Shown here: piece after piece, positions 17,329 to 25,696 of the stretch
How positions within the stretch are numbered: the stretch's first letter is position 1
Layout: each line of letters begins with the position of its first letter
Origin: Chlorobiota bacterium
GTDB lineage: Bacteria; Bacteroidota; Ignavibacteria; OLB7
Reading direction: 5' to 3'
Assembly: GCA_016788565.1 (NCBI GenBank)
Contig: JAEUSP010000124.1
Span: 1 to 59,137 of the forward strand
Length of the DNA stretch: 59,137 bases
Translations under genes and position numbers: made by a program
The notes under the pieces: generated by a model
Seen by the model: only the letters and a program-made list of their open reading frames with translations
The model's database searches: none
What the model was told of the DNA's origin: nothing

Positions 17329-18210
17329 TTATCGCACGATAGTCACCGGAATAGGTTGTCCTGTTCCTTTCACGAAATATGTTCCCGAAGAAAATTGAGA
17401 CATATCTATCAGAGTTGCAGCCCCAACGCCATTTTTCCAAACAGATTGTCCGCTGCTGTTCAGCACCTCTGTTGCAACCTCCACCTTCGGATCAACGCTC
17501 CGCACCGTTAACTGATAATTGTTCTGTGCTGCTGGTGCAGTTTCGATAGCAATATCAGTGTTGTTTTTAATGATGTAGAAGAATGTCTTGTCTTTAGCAA
17601 GATCATCAAAGACATCATAAAGATCATGGTTTGCAGTCGTATAGTTTCTATCAAAATATTCTTGGCCCAATTGGACACCAGGGCTATTTTCAGTTGGCCG
17701 CTCTTTAATAAGATCGTCTATTAGTGCTGCTTCGGCATATCCCCCAATACCAATATCTGGCTTGAGCATCGAGAATTTTGGATTGTTTGGGAATTCTCGT
17801 TCCCATGCTTCTCTGCCTTCCGTTTTTTCTTGTTCATTCAAGCAATTACGGAATTCGAACGTTTGATTATTTGCGTCGGTAATTGTCACCCCTAAACTTG
17901 CACCGGGTGCTGTAATTGGCTGAGATGCGTCACATTGGTCAGAGAAGTTTGTGGGGACAGTAATTGGTCCGGTAGGATTCGCAGAGATTATGTTCAAAGG
18001 ATCAATCCATGATGTTCCGTCGCACCACTCTCGAATTAACCACCGTTTTCCTGTAGATTCATCCCGAATAATCATGTAAGTCAGAATCTTCCCATTACCG
18101 CAAGGTTGACGATGTAGGATTTCTACAGTAGCATTTGCCGTTGTTATTAGCGCAAACAGGCTGACGACTGCTATAATCACGACGTTCGTGAGGTTCCTGA
18201 GATTTTTCAT
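17329..18210 (-). CDS. Exported protein with T9SS-type C-terminal sorting domain
   Basis: 293 residues. The start is placed at the ATG behind AAAGGAAT, giving a signal peptide MKNLRNLTNVVIIAVVSLFA ending near TTANA. The N-terminal part (ILHRQPCGNGKILTY, DESTGKRWLIREWCDG, VPTNFSDQC) parallels the neighbouring gene product at 18233. The C-terminal about 60 residues (VLNSSGQSVWKNG, IDMSQFSSGTYFVKG, IPVTIVR) match T9SS type A sorting domains. The middle (EQEKTEGREAWEREFPNN) is not recognised. Base composition is more AT-rich than neighbours, suggesting separate origin or weak constraint. Confidence 0.8.
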   Translation of the reverse strand: MKNLRNLTNVVIIAVVSLFALITTANATVEILHRQPCGNGKILTYMIIRDESTGKRWLIREWCDGTSWIDPLNIISANPTGPITVPTNFSDQCDASQPITAPGASLGVTITDANNQTFEFRNCLNEQEKTEGREAWEREFPNNPKFSMLKPDIGIGGYAEAALIDDLIKERPTENSPGVQLGQEYFDRNYTTANHDLYDVFDDLAKDKTFFYIIKNNTDIAIETAPAAQNNYQLTVRSVDPKVEVATEVLNSSGQSVWKNGVGAATLIDMSQFSSGTYFVKGTGQPIPVTIVR

Positions 18211-18232
18211 AGTGGTATTCCTTTTTTTGATG

Positions 18233-18703
18233 TTAATTGAATCCAATTTCGGCTCTGGCTATCGAAAGAATAGCATCTTCTTCAAGCTGACTCCCTAAAT
18301 TCCGTTCATAAACAACAACGTTGTTTGGTCCGACTAAATAATATACTCCTGTGCGTGCATTAGGAGTTGTATAATCAGCAGCTTGTACAAGCTGATTATA
18401 GTTAGCTGGCAAACTCCAGTGCTCATCATAACTCATACCAACTGTTTGCTCTGGTTCCCATACTCGGTCTTCGTCTCCACAACATCCTAAGTAAATCAGG
18501 TAATACTTTCCTGTCCTGTCGTCCTGCCATAGCGATAATGAGCGACCTTGTCTCTCACTGCCTAGTGGACAGGCTTCGTACATTAGTACTTGTTTTTGTC
18601 GGGCCTCCAATCTCGGCACAATTATTCCACTAAGGATTATCGCCAATGCGATTGTACTTACTGTGCGGATGGACGAGTGTCGTCTTTGCGTCTGCTTTTG
18701 CAT
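18233..18703 (-). CDS. Small exported protein related to the N-terminus of its downstream neighbour
   Basis: 156 residues from the ATG at 18703, which gives a hydrophobic export segment (TVSTIALAIILSGIIVPRLEA). An ATG at 18760 behind AGAGG would add 19 residues. The mature region shows MYEACPLG, DDRTGKYYLIYLGCCG and LPANYNQL in the same order as HRQPCGNG, DESTGKRWLIREWCDG and VPTNFSDQ of the 17329-18210 product, so they share a domain. There is no sorting domain. It is 22 bases upstream of its neighbour and likely co-transcribed. A poly-C tract lies upstream. Confidence 0.7.
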   Translation of the reverse strand: MQKQTQRRHSSIRTVSTIALAIILSGIIVPRLEARQKQVLMYEACPLGSERQGRSLSLWQDDRTGKYYLIYLGCCGDEDRVWEPEQTVGMSYDEHWSLPANYNQLVQAADYTTPNARTGVYYLVGPNNVVVYERNLGSQLEEDAILSIARAEIGFN

Positions 18704-18781
18704 GGTTGTGTAAAGATTAAGTAGTTGGATTATGAATGAGATAGAGGTGGGAGCAGACATGAAGCCTCTATCTCATTAACA

Positions 18782-18818
18782 GATACAATATAACACGTCC
18801 CCCCCCCCCGTTTGTATC
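18782..18818 (-). promoter_or_regulatory. Poly-C/G tract with flanking inverted repeat upstream of exported-protein pair
   Basis: Eleven C in a row (18799-18809), flanked by GATACAA (18782-18788) and TTGTATC (18812-18818). On the minus strand the G11 tract lies between TTG and TTATATTG, weak candidates for -33 and -7 elements of the downstream exported genes, with a 25-base gap. A homopolymer in such a spacer is a classic arrangement for phase-variable promoters; this is inference. Confidence 0.45.
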
Positions 18819-18982
18819 AAGATGTGCAAATTCTTTTTCGTCTAATACCATAAATATGCTTGCTGAACGTACTTGCGGCACTGTTGAAGAAGTGTGCGAC
18901 GTGGTGACAAGCCCCTCACAATGATGAGAGACGGATATTCTGAAATCCAATCGCTTCGGCAGAAAAAAAAGGGGGGAAGATA

Positions 18983-19099
18983 TTAGTCCCGCTGCTCTCC
19001 CCCTTCCGGCGGTTGGGTTCTTCCGTCAAAAATTTTCAGGAGCAGAATCCCCACCACCAAAAGCAGCACCACCCACAGCACTGTCAGTGTGTTGAGCAT
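18983..19099 (-). CDS. 38-residue single-pass membrane protein
   Basis: A short open frame starting MLNTLTVLWVVLLLVVGI, with one strong membrane helix (residues about 4-22), a short KIFDGRTQPPEGG linker and a charged end (EQRD). It lies 16 bases after the FimV-like gene on the same strand and is probably translated from the flhF transcript. No Shine-Dalgarno sequence is seen. Support comes from the clean helix and tail and the operon position; conservation cannot be tested here. Confidence 0.55.
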   Translation of the reverse strand: MLNTLTVLWVVLLLVVGILLLKIFDGRTQPPEGGEQRD

Positions 19100-19115
19100 T
19101 GTGGCTTGTGCGGGT

Positions 19116-20693
19116 TTATGATCCCTTTCGCTGCAAGTCGCTGATGCGGCGGCGTAGCTCCACGTTATCGCGCGAGACGTTCAGCCGGCGCGCCTCATAA
19201 ACCGCTGGAACTTCTGCCGACAGAACGGTGATCTCACCACGCCGTGCCGCCTCGATTCGCTGCTGCAACTGCAACGCCTGCCCCGACATCCGCCGCGATT
19301 GCCCAGCGGTTGGCTGCTCGGCTGAGTCTGCTTGCTGTGCGGCAGCGGCTGGCTCTGCCGGAGCGTTGCCTGTTTGGGCGGAAGCTGCCGCGGGAGTTGT
19401 TGCCGGAATTGCAGTGGAGTTTGGCGACTCAATCAACGCCCCCACCGGCTGCTTTAACGTTTGCTCGGTGATGGCAACTGCCGCCGCAGAAACCGCCGCA
19501 ATTCCCACAGGTTCTGCAGAAATTTCTGCAACAGGTGTGGCAACCGGAACGGCCTGAACCGTTGCGGCTGGCACGGCAGAAACTGGAACGGAAACCGGAG
19601 CAGGAACCGTGGCCGCCTCCGAAATTTCCGGCGCGGGTTGCGTTGCTGGAACTGAGTTCACCACCGGCGGCGGTGCTGGCTTGGCGATTGGCTCGGCAGC
19701 GGCTGCCATTGCTGGCTGGCTTGGCGGTGGCGCGGTTGGCGTAACCGGTGGCGTGGCAGTTTCGGTTGCGGTTGTTGCTGGTTCCGGCCCGCGCACCACT
19801 CGGATTGCAGGCTCTTCGGCTTGTGCGGAATTGGCCGCTGTGGTTGGGGCTGGTTTCTTCCGCGAGGAGCGGATCAGGATGGCAAGCGCGATGGCAAACA
19901 GCAGCAACCCGCCGATGACCGCAACCACAACGCGCCAATCGTTGAAGGTATCCATGAATGTTGGTGAGGTGGTCGTTGGTGAGGTGGTAGCTGGTGGGGC
20001 AATCCCCGCCGGCGACTGTTGGGAAGTGGATGCGGACCCCGGATGATTGCTGGAATCAGCAATGCTCGCGCTTGGCGATTGCCCACCGTGCGTTGCAAGC
20101 TGCTGCAAGGCTTGGCGGTCGTCTTCATCGGCTGGGGCGGCAAGGTAGCGCGCCGCCAACGAGTCGCGCCCAGTGCTGGCGTACATCACCCCCAGAACCG
20201 AGGCCGCCCGTTGCTCGCCGGTGGCGTAGGCAACTCCAAGAAGTTCCTCGGCTTGTTGGTTCATCCCGGCCTCCAACGCCAACAGCCCTTTGTGATATTG
20301 CTCCTGGCTGTACGGCAGTCCGTTCCAATCGAACGTGTGAACAATTAGCCGTTTGGTGAATGGCCGCCAAAGCGTTGAGTAGCCAAACCGCGAGCGTGAG
20401 GTTAGCGTAAGCCGCAATCCACCATCGGGAAGGGGAGAAAACCCGGCGGCCCGGTGGTTCCGGTTCCGCAGCTGGCTTAGGTTTGCATCGGCAGCAATCG
20501 TGGTGGCGGGGAATCGAATCACCACCACCATGGAGTCTGTCTCGGCCAAATCCACTTGGTAACGAACGCTGTCGCTGAAGGTGATGACAAAATCGCCTCC
20601 ATTCCAGCGGGCTTCCGTCACCTGAGTGGCACGCAGAGCAAGGGGTGAAAGAAGAAATAGGAAGATCAGTACCGGAAGCGAACGTCTAAACAT
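19116..20693 (-). CDS. FimV/HubP-like membrane protein encoded with FlhF
   Basis: 525 residues from the ATG at 20693, which overlaps the flhF stop by 8 bases (ATGTTTAG) and suggests translational coupling. The order is: signal peptide (RSLPVLIFLFLLSPLALRA), an AMIN-like beta domain (about 23-120), one or two TPR-like helices (130-190), a Ser/Thr/Pro linker, a membrane helix (about 254-274, VVVAVIGGLLLFAIALAILI), a long Ala/Pro/Thr-rich cytoplasmic stretch, and a charged C-terminal helix region. This topology resembles FimV/HubP pole-organising proteins, but sequence identity is not shown. A structural partner for FlhF at the cell pole is inferred. Confidence 0.7.
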   Translation of the reverse strand: MFRRSLPVLIFLFLLSPLALRATQVTEARWNGGDFVITFSDSVRYQVDLAETDSMVVVIRFPATTIAADANLSQLRNRNHRAAGFSPLPDGGLRLTLTSRSRFGYSTLWRPFTKRLIVHTFDWNGLPYSQEQYHKGLLALEAGMNQQAEELLGVAYATGEQRAASVLGVMYASTGRDSLAARYLAAPADEDDRQALQQLATHGGQSPSASIADSSNHPGSASTSQQSPAGIAPPATTSPTTTSPTFMDTFNDWRVVVAVIGGLLLFAIALAILIRSSRKKPAPTTAANSAQAEEPAIRVVRGPEPATTATETATPPVTPTAPPPSQPAMAAAAEPIAKPAPPPVVNSVPATQPAPEISEAATVPAPVSVPVSAVPAATVQAVPVATPVAEISAEPVGIAAVSAAAVAITEQTLKQPVGALIESPNSTAIPATTPAAASAQTGNAPAEPAAAAQQADSAEQPTAGQSRRMSGQALQLQQRIEAARRGEITVLSAEVPAVYEARRLNVSRDNVELRRRISDLQRKGS

Positions 20694-21654
20694 GAGCAGC
20701 CTCCGGATCGGGGGTCTGCAGAGCCATTCCTTCAATCGCCCACTCGCCAAGCGGGACTTGGCGCGAGGGGAGAAGGTCGTCGGGGATCATGGTTCCGCTG
20801 CTGATAAATCCCAACGGAAGCCCAAGCCAGCGAAGCGATGAGATCACCCCGCCAAGCGACGGAGCTTCGTCCAACTTGGTGAAGGTGACGTGGTTGATCC
20901 GCTCCCCCAAAAACAGCGCGGCGGTTTCCTGGATTGCGCGCTGGCTCATGGTGGCCGAAAGCACCAGATGAATTTCATCCGGCCCGGCAGCGGCGATGAA
21001 CTCCGAAAGCTCCTCGCGGGCGGCGCGGTCGCTGCGCCCTGCGGTGTCAAGGATCACAAGGTCAATATCGCCGCCCAGCATCTGCTCGGTGATGTCGCGC
21101 GGCTCGAATGCGATGCCGAACGGGACGCTCAAAATATCGGCAATGGTTTGCACGCCTTCCACCGACCCAATTTTGTAGGTGTCGCAGCTGATGATCTTCA
21201 CCCGCAACCCAAAGTTCAGCACCGCCCGAACCGCCAGCTTGTACATCATGGTGGTTTTCCCCGCCCCCGATGGCCCAACCAACGCCACCACAAACGGCTT
21301 CTGGCCGCTGGTGCGGGGGCGGACCTCGGGCAGTGATTCCTTCATCTTCTCGATGGAAGCATCAATTTCATGGGCGGCTGCAATTTTCAGTTCCTCATCG
21401 CTGGGGTCGTTCTTCCCAACCGATTGGAACAACGCCCGCACCAATGCCGATGCGGTGCGGCGGTCGAAATCGGCGGTGATGAGGTTGGAGTAGAGCTTGC
21501 GATACTGCGCCGGAAGCGAGCTGACCTGCTCGGCACGCATCCACTCGTGAAGCTCGCCTAACAGTTCTTCGATCTGTGCCAGCCGTGCCTCAATCGCTGC
21601 CGATTGCAACGTTGAATCGGGAAGTCCTCCGCTGTCGCGTACAAATGCCTTCAT
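20686..21654 (-). CDS. flhF: Flagellar/polar SRP-type GTPase FlhF
   Basis: 322 residues with the NG domain of SRP GTPases: P-loop G127-PSGAGKTT, CDTYKIGSVEGVQTIADIL (a FlhF hallmark), G3 at 203-209 (DTAGRSD) and G4 at 259-262 (TKLD), then EAPSLGGVISSL and FISSGTMIPDDL, closely matching FlhF. FlhF places flagella or other machines at the pole. The N-terminal region (1-115) is short and acidic rather than the long basic domain of many FlhF proteins. No other flagellar gene is in the window. A degenerate repeat tract abuts the start codon. Confidence 0.92.
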   Translation of the reverse strand: MKAFVRDSGGLPDSTLQSAAIEARLAQIEELLGELHEWMRAEQVSSLPAQYRKLYSNLITADFDRRTASALVRALFQSVGKNDPSDEELKIAAAHEIDASIEKMKESLPEVRPRTSGQKPFVVALVGPSGAGKTTMMYKLAVRAVLNFGLRVKIISCDTYKIGSVEGVQTIADILSVPFGIAFEPRDITEQMLGGDIDLVILDTAGRSDRAAREELSEFIAAAGPDEIHLVLSATMSQRAIQETAALFLGERINHVTFTKLDEAPSLGGVISSLRWLGLPLGFISSGTMIPDDLLPSRQVPLGEWAIEGMALQTPDPEAAHV

Positions 21655-21663
21655 GAAATATCT

Positions 21664-21750
21664 GGGAATCGGGTTTCGGGAATCGGGAATCGGGTTTCGG
21701 GAATCAGTTGTCAGTTGTCAGTTGTCAGTTGTTGGCAACTGACTAATGAC
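21664..21750 (-). repeat. Composite degenerate tandem repeat tract upstream of flhF
   Basis: Read on the minus strand it runs CAACTGACAACTGACAACTG, then ATTCCCGAAACCCGATTCCC units, then the flhF ATG about 9 bases later. This is the same order (CAGTTGT-type tract, then CCCGATT-type tract, then start codon) as at paaG, with the first half in the complementary sense. Confidence 0.85.
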
Positions 21751-21902
21751 TTTTGCCGGGTTTCGGTTCGTGGAAGGTGATGGGCAATCTGGCCTTCCTC
21801 TCTTTCTCTCGCGCTCAAAAACTACCGTTTTTCGTTTGAACAGCGATGAAGGGGTGGCGCAAAGTTACATGGGGATTACGGATTGACTTGCGCAGGTGGG
21901 GG

Positions 21903-21930
21903 TTGTGTGGTGATGTTCGCGCTATCTTTG
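21903..21930 (+). promoter_or_regulatory. Bacteroidota-type promoter for the vWA-OmpA lipoprotein gene
   Basis: TTG at 21903-21905 and TATCTTTG at 21923-21930 with 17 bases between, fitting the TTG / TAnnTTTG consensus. The start codon is 85 bases downstream. Confidence 0.6.
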
Positions 21931-22015
21931 GCCTGGCAATCCCAGTTTGGCAATTCTGTTGCGGCTGGAATCATGCCCGGATTCGTCCGTCCCGAACCGA
22001 ATTTTCCTGGTATTC

Positions 22016-23464
22016 ATGCTTCACACTCGGCTTTTTCTTTTTCTGCTTGGCGTTTCCCTTGCCCTGGTTTCGTGCCGCTCCTTCGATGAAAAAATCAAAG
22101 GGGTGATCGCGCTTGATGAGGTGGAGTACGCCGATTCCTCCGGCGCGAAAGGGGTGTTTATGATCGGCCTGAAGCCGTTCAGCCAAGCCGACCCCGCCCG
22201 GCTTGTGGTAGATCCCTGGCGGATTATCACCGATAAATTTCCCGACTCTATCCACCTCTACGTCCGGATTTTTGACCGCGACGGCTACCTGATCACCAAC
22301 CTTGCCCCGCCATACTACGACGGCACGGGAGATTACCGAGCAATCTGGAACGGCCTGACCGAGCAGATTGGAACCGACGGCCAGCCGGAGAAAATTGAGA
22401 ACTTCACCGTACGTGAGTTTAGCGAAAACGATGGCCTGCCGAACGAGCTTGCGCTGGTGCTGGATTACTCCGGCACGATGGGGTCCAGCATTGAGTTGCT
22501 GGAGAACGCCGCCCAAACTTTTGTAAAACTGAAACGCCCCGCCGACCGGATCAGCGTGGTGAAGTTCGACGACAAACCGCAGCTTGCCGCAAAAGCCAGC
22601 ACCCAAACCGATGAGCTTCTTGCCCTGTTTGGCAGCGGGCTGAAAGGGTTCGGAAATTACACCGCCATCTACTCGGCGGCAAAGTTGGGGGGCGAGCAAA
22701 TTGCCGCAGCCCCCGCCGAAAACCCGCGTGCGATGATCCTGTTCACCGATGGCGAGGACAACGCCAGCAAGATCAACGAGTTGGATTTGTACGCCTTCGT
22801 CAAGAAACACAACATCCCGATTTTTACCGTTGCGTTTGGTGCGGTGAACCGTGGGCTGCTGCAGGAACTGAGCAAGTACAGCGGCGGAAAATTCTACCAG
22901 ACGGAAGACCCAAAAAAGCTGCCAGCAATTTTCGAGGATATCTACCGGAGCTTGCGGAATTACTACTTGATCAGCTATCAGCCGGTGAACGCAGGGGGGC
23001 GGCACATTGCGCGGGTGGGGCTGAATCCCCCCGGCGCGCCGGAGCAGATTGCCGGGAAAATTGAGTATGAGACCAGCGGCCCGCGGCTATCCCCGAACAC
23101 CATTGCTGGCAACAACAGTTCCGAACAACCAATCGAGCGGCAGATTCAGTTTGCCTACAACTCGGCAGACTTGTTGCCGGAATCGAACCCCGCGCTGGAC
23201 ACGATTGCCGCACGGATGAAGCGGAATCCACGACTGGAAATTAAAATTGAGGGACACGCTTCGGCAGAAGGGACCCCCGAGCGGAACCAGCTTCTTTCCG
23301 AACAGCGCGCCGAATCGGTCCGCCAAGCACTGATCCAGCGGGGAATTGCCGAACGGCGGCTAACCTCGCAAGGCTACGGAAGCACCATGCCGCTCCAGAG
23401 CAACGAAAGCGAAGAAGGGCGCAAGCTCAACCGCCGTGTTGCCATTGTGGTGACGCGACGGTGA
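22016..23464 (+). CDS. Lipoprotein with vWA domain and C-terminal OmpA peptidoglycan-binding domain
   Basis: 482 residues from the ATG that opens a lipoprotein signal (LFLFLLGVSLALVSC, lipobox C20). The vWA domain (about 140-310) has D150-Y-S152-G-T154 as the MIDAS motif, and LFTDGEDNAS. The OmpA-like domain (about 375-480) has the NQLLSEQRAESVRQAL and GYGSTMP patterns and basic LNRRVAIVV, which anchor such proteins to peptidoglycan. It probably sits in the outer membrane facing the periplasm and links a ligand to the wall. Its own TAnnTTTG promoter lies 85 bases upstream. Confidence 0.88.
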   Translation: MLHTRLFLFLLGVSLALVSCRSFDEKIKGVIALDEVEYADSSGAKGVFMIGLKPFSQADPARLVVDPWRIITDKFPDSIHLYVRIFDRDGYLITNLAPPYYDGTGDYRAIWNGLTEQIGTDGQPEKIENFTVREFSENDGLPNELALVLDYSGTMGSSIELLENAAQTFVKLKRPADRISVVKFDDKPQLAAKASTQTDELLALFGSGLKGFGNYTAIYSAAKLGGEQIAAAPAENPRAMILFTDGEDNASKINELDLYAFVKKHNIPIFTVAFGAVNRGLLQELSKYSGGKFYQTEDPKKLPAIFEDIYRSLRNYYLISYQPVNAGGRHIARVGLNPPGAPEQIAGKIEYETSGPRLSPNTIAGNNSSEQPIERQIQFAYNSADLLPESNPALDTIAARMKRNPRLEIKIEGHASAEGTPERNQLLSEQRAESVRQALIQRGIAERRLTSQGYGSTMPLQSNESEEGRKLNRRVAIVVTRR

Positions 23465-23605
23465 GGGCGGGTTTGGTTTGCCGTAATCATTCAGCCCCAG
23501 CTACTCAATCGTAACCGTTGTTCAGCACCCTTGCTTGTGCTTGCCCAACGCGGGGTGGTTCCACTAAGTTCGCAGGGCTGTGCTCTGCACCAATCGTTTT
23601 TTTTG

Positions 23606-25039
23606 ATGACCATGAGTGACGTGATAAACCAACCACTAACCGCCGAATCCTTGCCCGCCAGCAACCCGGATGCTGGGCGGCCAACCGCTGGCCGAAAGGT
23701 GTATGTTGAAACCTACGGTTGCCAGATGAACGAAGCCGATACCGAGATCGTGCTTTCGTTGATGAACCGCGAGGGCTACCAACCAACCAACAGCATCGAA
23801 ACCGCCGACGTGGTGTTCCTGAACACCTGCTCGGTGCGCGACAACGCCGAGCAACGGATTCATGGCCGGCTGAACCACATCGCCTTCCACAAAAAGAAAA
23901 AACCGGAAATGGTGGTGGGGGTGTTGGGCTGCATGGCCGAACGCCTTCGCCGCAAGCTGATCCACGAAGGCTCCATCGTTGATGTTGTTGTTGGCCCCGA
24001 CGAGTACCGCGCACTGCCGGAATTGGTGAACGAAGCACAGTTCGGCACCAAAGGTCTTGCCGTAAAACTTAGCCGCGTGGAAACCTACGACGACATCACC
24101 CCGCTCCGCACCGAAGGCATCTCGGCATGGCTTTCGGTGATGCGGGGGTGTGATAAATTCTGCACCTTCTGTGTAGTCCCGTTCACCCGTGGGCGCGAGC
24201 GGAGCCGCTCGATGGAGTCAATCGTGCAGGAGGTTCAGAACCTCTCCCAGCATGGCTTCCGCGAACTGACGTTGCTTGGGCAAAACGTGAACAGCTACCG
24301 TTGGGAAGGGCGCGACTTCGCCGACCTGCTGGCTGCGGTTGCCGATGTTGATCCGTTGATTCGTATCCGCTACACCACGTCGCACCCGCAGGATATGTCG
24401 GATAAATTGATCGAGACGATGGCGAGCCGGAAGAACATCTGCAACTACATTCATCTTCCGGTGCAGTCCGGCAGCAACCGCGTGCTTCAGCTGATGAACC
24501 GCACCTACACGATTGAGCACTACCTTGAGCGGATCGCCAAAATCCAGGAGCTGATTCCTGGCGTTTCGATGTCCACCGACATCATCGCCGGATTCCCCAC
24601 CGAAACCGACGACGACCACCGCCAAACGCTGGAGCTGATACGGCGCGTGCGATACGACGGCGCATACATGTTCAAGTATTCCCCCCGCGAAAACACCAAA
24701 GCCTGGGCAATGGGGGATAGCGTCCCCGAAGAGGTGAAAGCCGCACGGTTAGCGGAGATCATTGACCTTCAGCGGAAGATTGCCGAGGAGAACAACCAAC
24801 ATCACGTGGGAACGATTGAAGAAGTGCTGGTGGATGGCGAAAGCAAGAAGGACGCTTCCGAATGGAAAGGGCGGACCGACACCAACAAAGTGGTGATCTT
24901 CCGGCATGGCGATGAGCAGATAGGGGAGTACGTGAACGTCAAAATTCACCGCGCAACCGCAGCAACGCTCTTCGGTTCCATCGTTGATGCCCAGGGGCGA
25001 CCCAGGGAGTTTCCGTTGGAGTTAGTGGTTGGGGGGTGA
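23606..25039 (+). CDS. miaB: tRNA-2-methylthio-N6-adenosine37 synthase MiaB
   Basis: 477 residues, starting at the first of two close ATGs (23606, 23612); a longer frame is unlikely. The N-terminal UPF0004 domain binds one cluster through cysteines in YGCQMNEADTE, NTCSVRDNA and LGCMAE. The radical SAM CxxxCxxC is C182/C186/C189 (CDKFCTFC), followed by VPFTRGRERSR and LLGQNVNSY. A C-terminal TRAM domain (IEEVLVDG ... VNVKIHRATAATLFG) binds tRNA. The motif order and these phrases are specific to MiaB rather than RimO or MtaB. Confidence 0.95.
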   Translation: MTMSDVINQPLTAESLPASNPDAGRPTAGRKVYVETYGCQMNEADTEIVLSLMNREGYQPTNSIETADVVFLNTCSVRDNAEQRIHGRLNHIAFHKKKKPEMVVGVLGCMAERLRRKLIHEGSIVDVVVGPDEYRALPELVNEAQFGTKGLAVKLSRVETYDDITPLRTEGISAWLSVMRGCDKFCTFCVVPFTRGRERSRSMESIVQEVQNLSQHGFRELTLLGQNVNSYRWEGRDFADLLAAVADVDPLIRIRYTTSHPQDMSDKLIETMASRKNICNYIHLPVQSGSNRVLQLMNRTYTIEHYLERIAKIQELIPGVSMSTDIIAGFPTETDDDHRQTLELIRRVRYDGAYMFKYSPRENTKAWAMGDSVPEEVKAARLAEIIDLQRKIAEENNQHHVGTIEEVLVDGESKKDASEWKGRTDTNKVVIFRHGDEQIGEYVNVKIHRATAATLFGSIVDAQGRPREFPLELVVGG

Positions 25040-25177
25040 GTGCCTCCGGAACACTCTATTGTGAGCCAACAATCAACTAAAAAAGGGGTTCTTGCAAACC
25101 ACCTACTAACCAGTCTTCTTCCCATTCAACGCCACACCGCCTAACCCCGGCGCTGGCACACCAACAACGAACCAACC

Positions 25178-25588
25178 ATGTCAAGAACCATTTGCATTAC
25201 CGAAGCCGACAAGAAACGCCTGAAAGAACTTCTTGGAGTAGCGCGCGAGTTCGGCAGCCAACGCAATGATCTGGAGAAACTTGCTCAAGAACTTGCAAGA
25301 GCTGAAATCGTGGAATCGAAAGATGTCCGCCCCGACGTTGTCACGATGAACTCGCGGGTGATACTCGAAGATGTCAGCACCGGCGAAGAAATGAACTATG
25401 CCCTGGTCTTCCCAAAAGATGCTAACATTGAAACAGGGGCCATCTCCATTCTGGCACCTATTGGCACCGCAATTCTAGGATACTCCACGGGGGACATCAT
25501 CGAGTGGACGGTTCCGTCGGGCACACGGCGTATCCGAATTAAGGAAATCGTCTATCAGCCGGAAGCATCCGGCCATTTTCATCGCTAA
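25178..25588 (+). CDS. rnk: Rnk-type GreA/GreB-family protein
   Basis: 136 residues, the exact size of E. coli Rnk. A short N-terminal helical segment (KKRLKELLGVAREFGSQ) replaces the long coiled coil of GreA, followed by the FKBP-like C-terminal domain with VTMNSRVILEDVSTGEEM, LAPIGTAILGYSTGD and GTRRIRIKEIVYQPE. Rnk binds RNA polymerase near the secondary channel without cleavage activity. It stands alone between miaB and the SPOR protein gene. Confidence 0.85.
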   Translation: MSRTICITEADKKRLKELLGVAREFGSQRNDLEKLAQELARAEIVESKDVRPDVVTMNSRVILEDVSTGEEMNYALVFPKDANIETGAISILAPIGTAILGYSTGDIIEWTVPSGTRRIRIKEIVYQPEASGHFHR

Positions 25589-25696
25589 GCATTTGGGAGC
25601 AGGTTATCGCAGCAGAGGAGGGGGGGAAAGGTGAGTTGAACTTGCGTGGCAAGCAGAGTTGCCCGATGCCCAAAAACACACAACCAACCGAAACGC

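Noticed and set aside
18768-18950. 60-residue minus-strand frame crossing the poly-C tract
   Set aside because: No motifs, and the homopolymer is part of the reading frame. More likely regulatory DNA.
19228-20046. Long plus-strand frames opposite the FimV-like gene
   Set aside because: They arise from the Ala/Pro-rich codon pattern of the real gene on the other strand.
23531-23605. Longer N-terminus for MiaB
   Set aside because: The 25 extra residues have no family match and a clean pair of ATGs follows.
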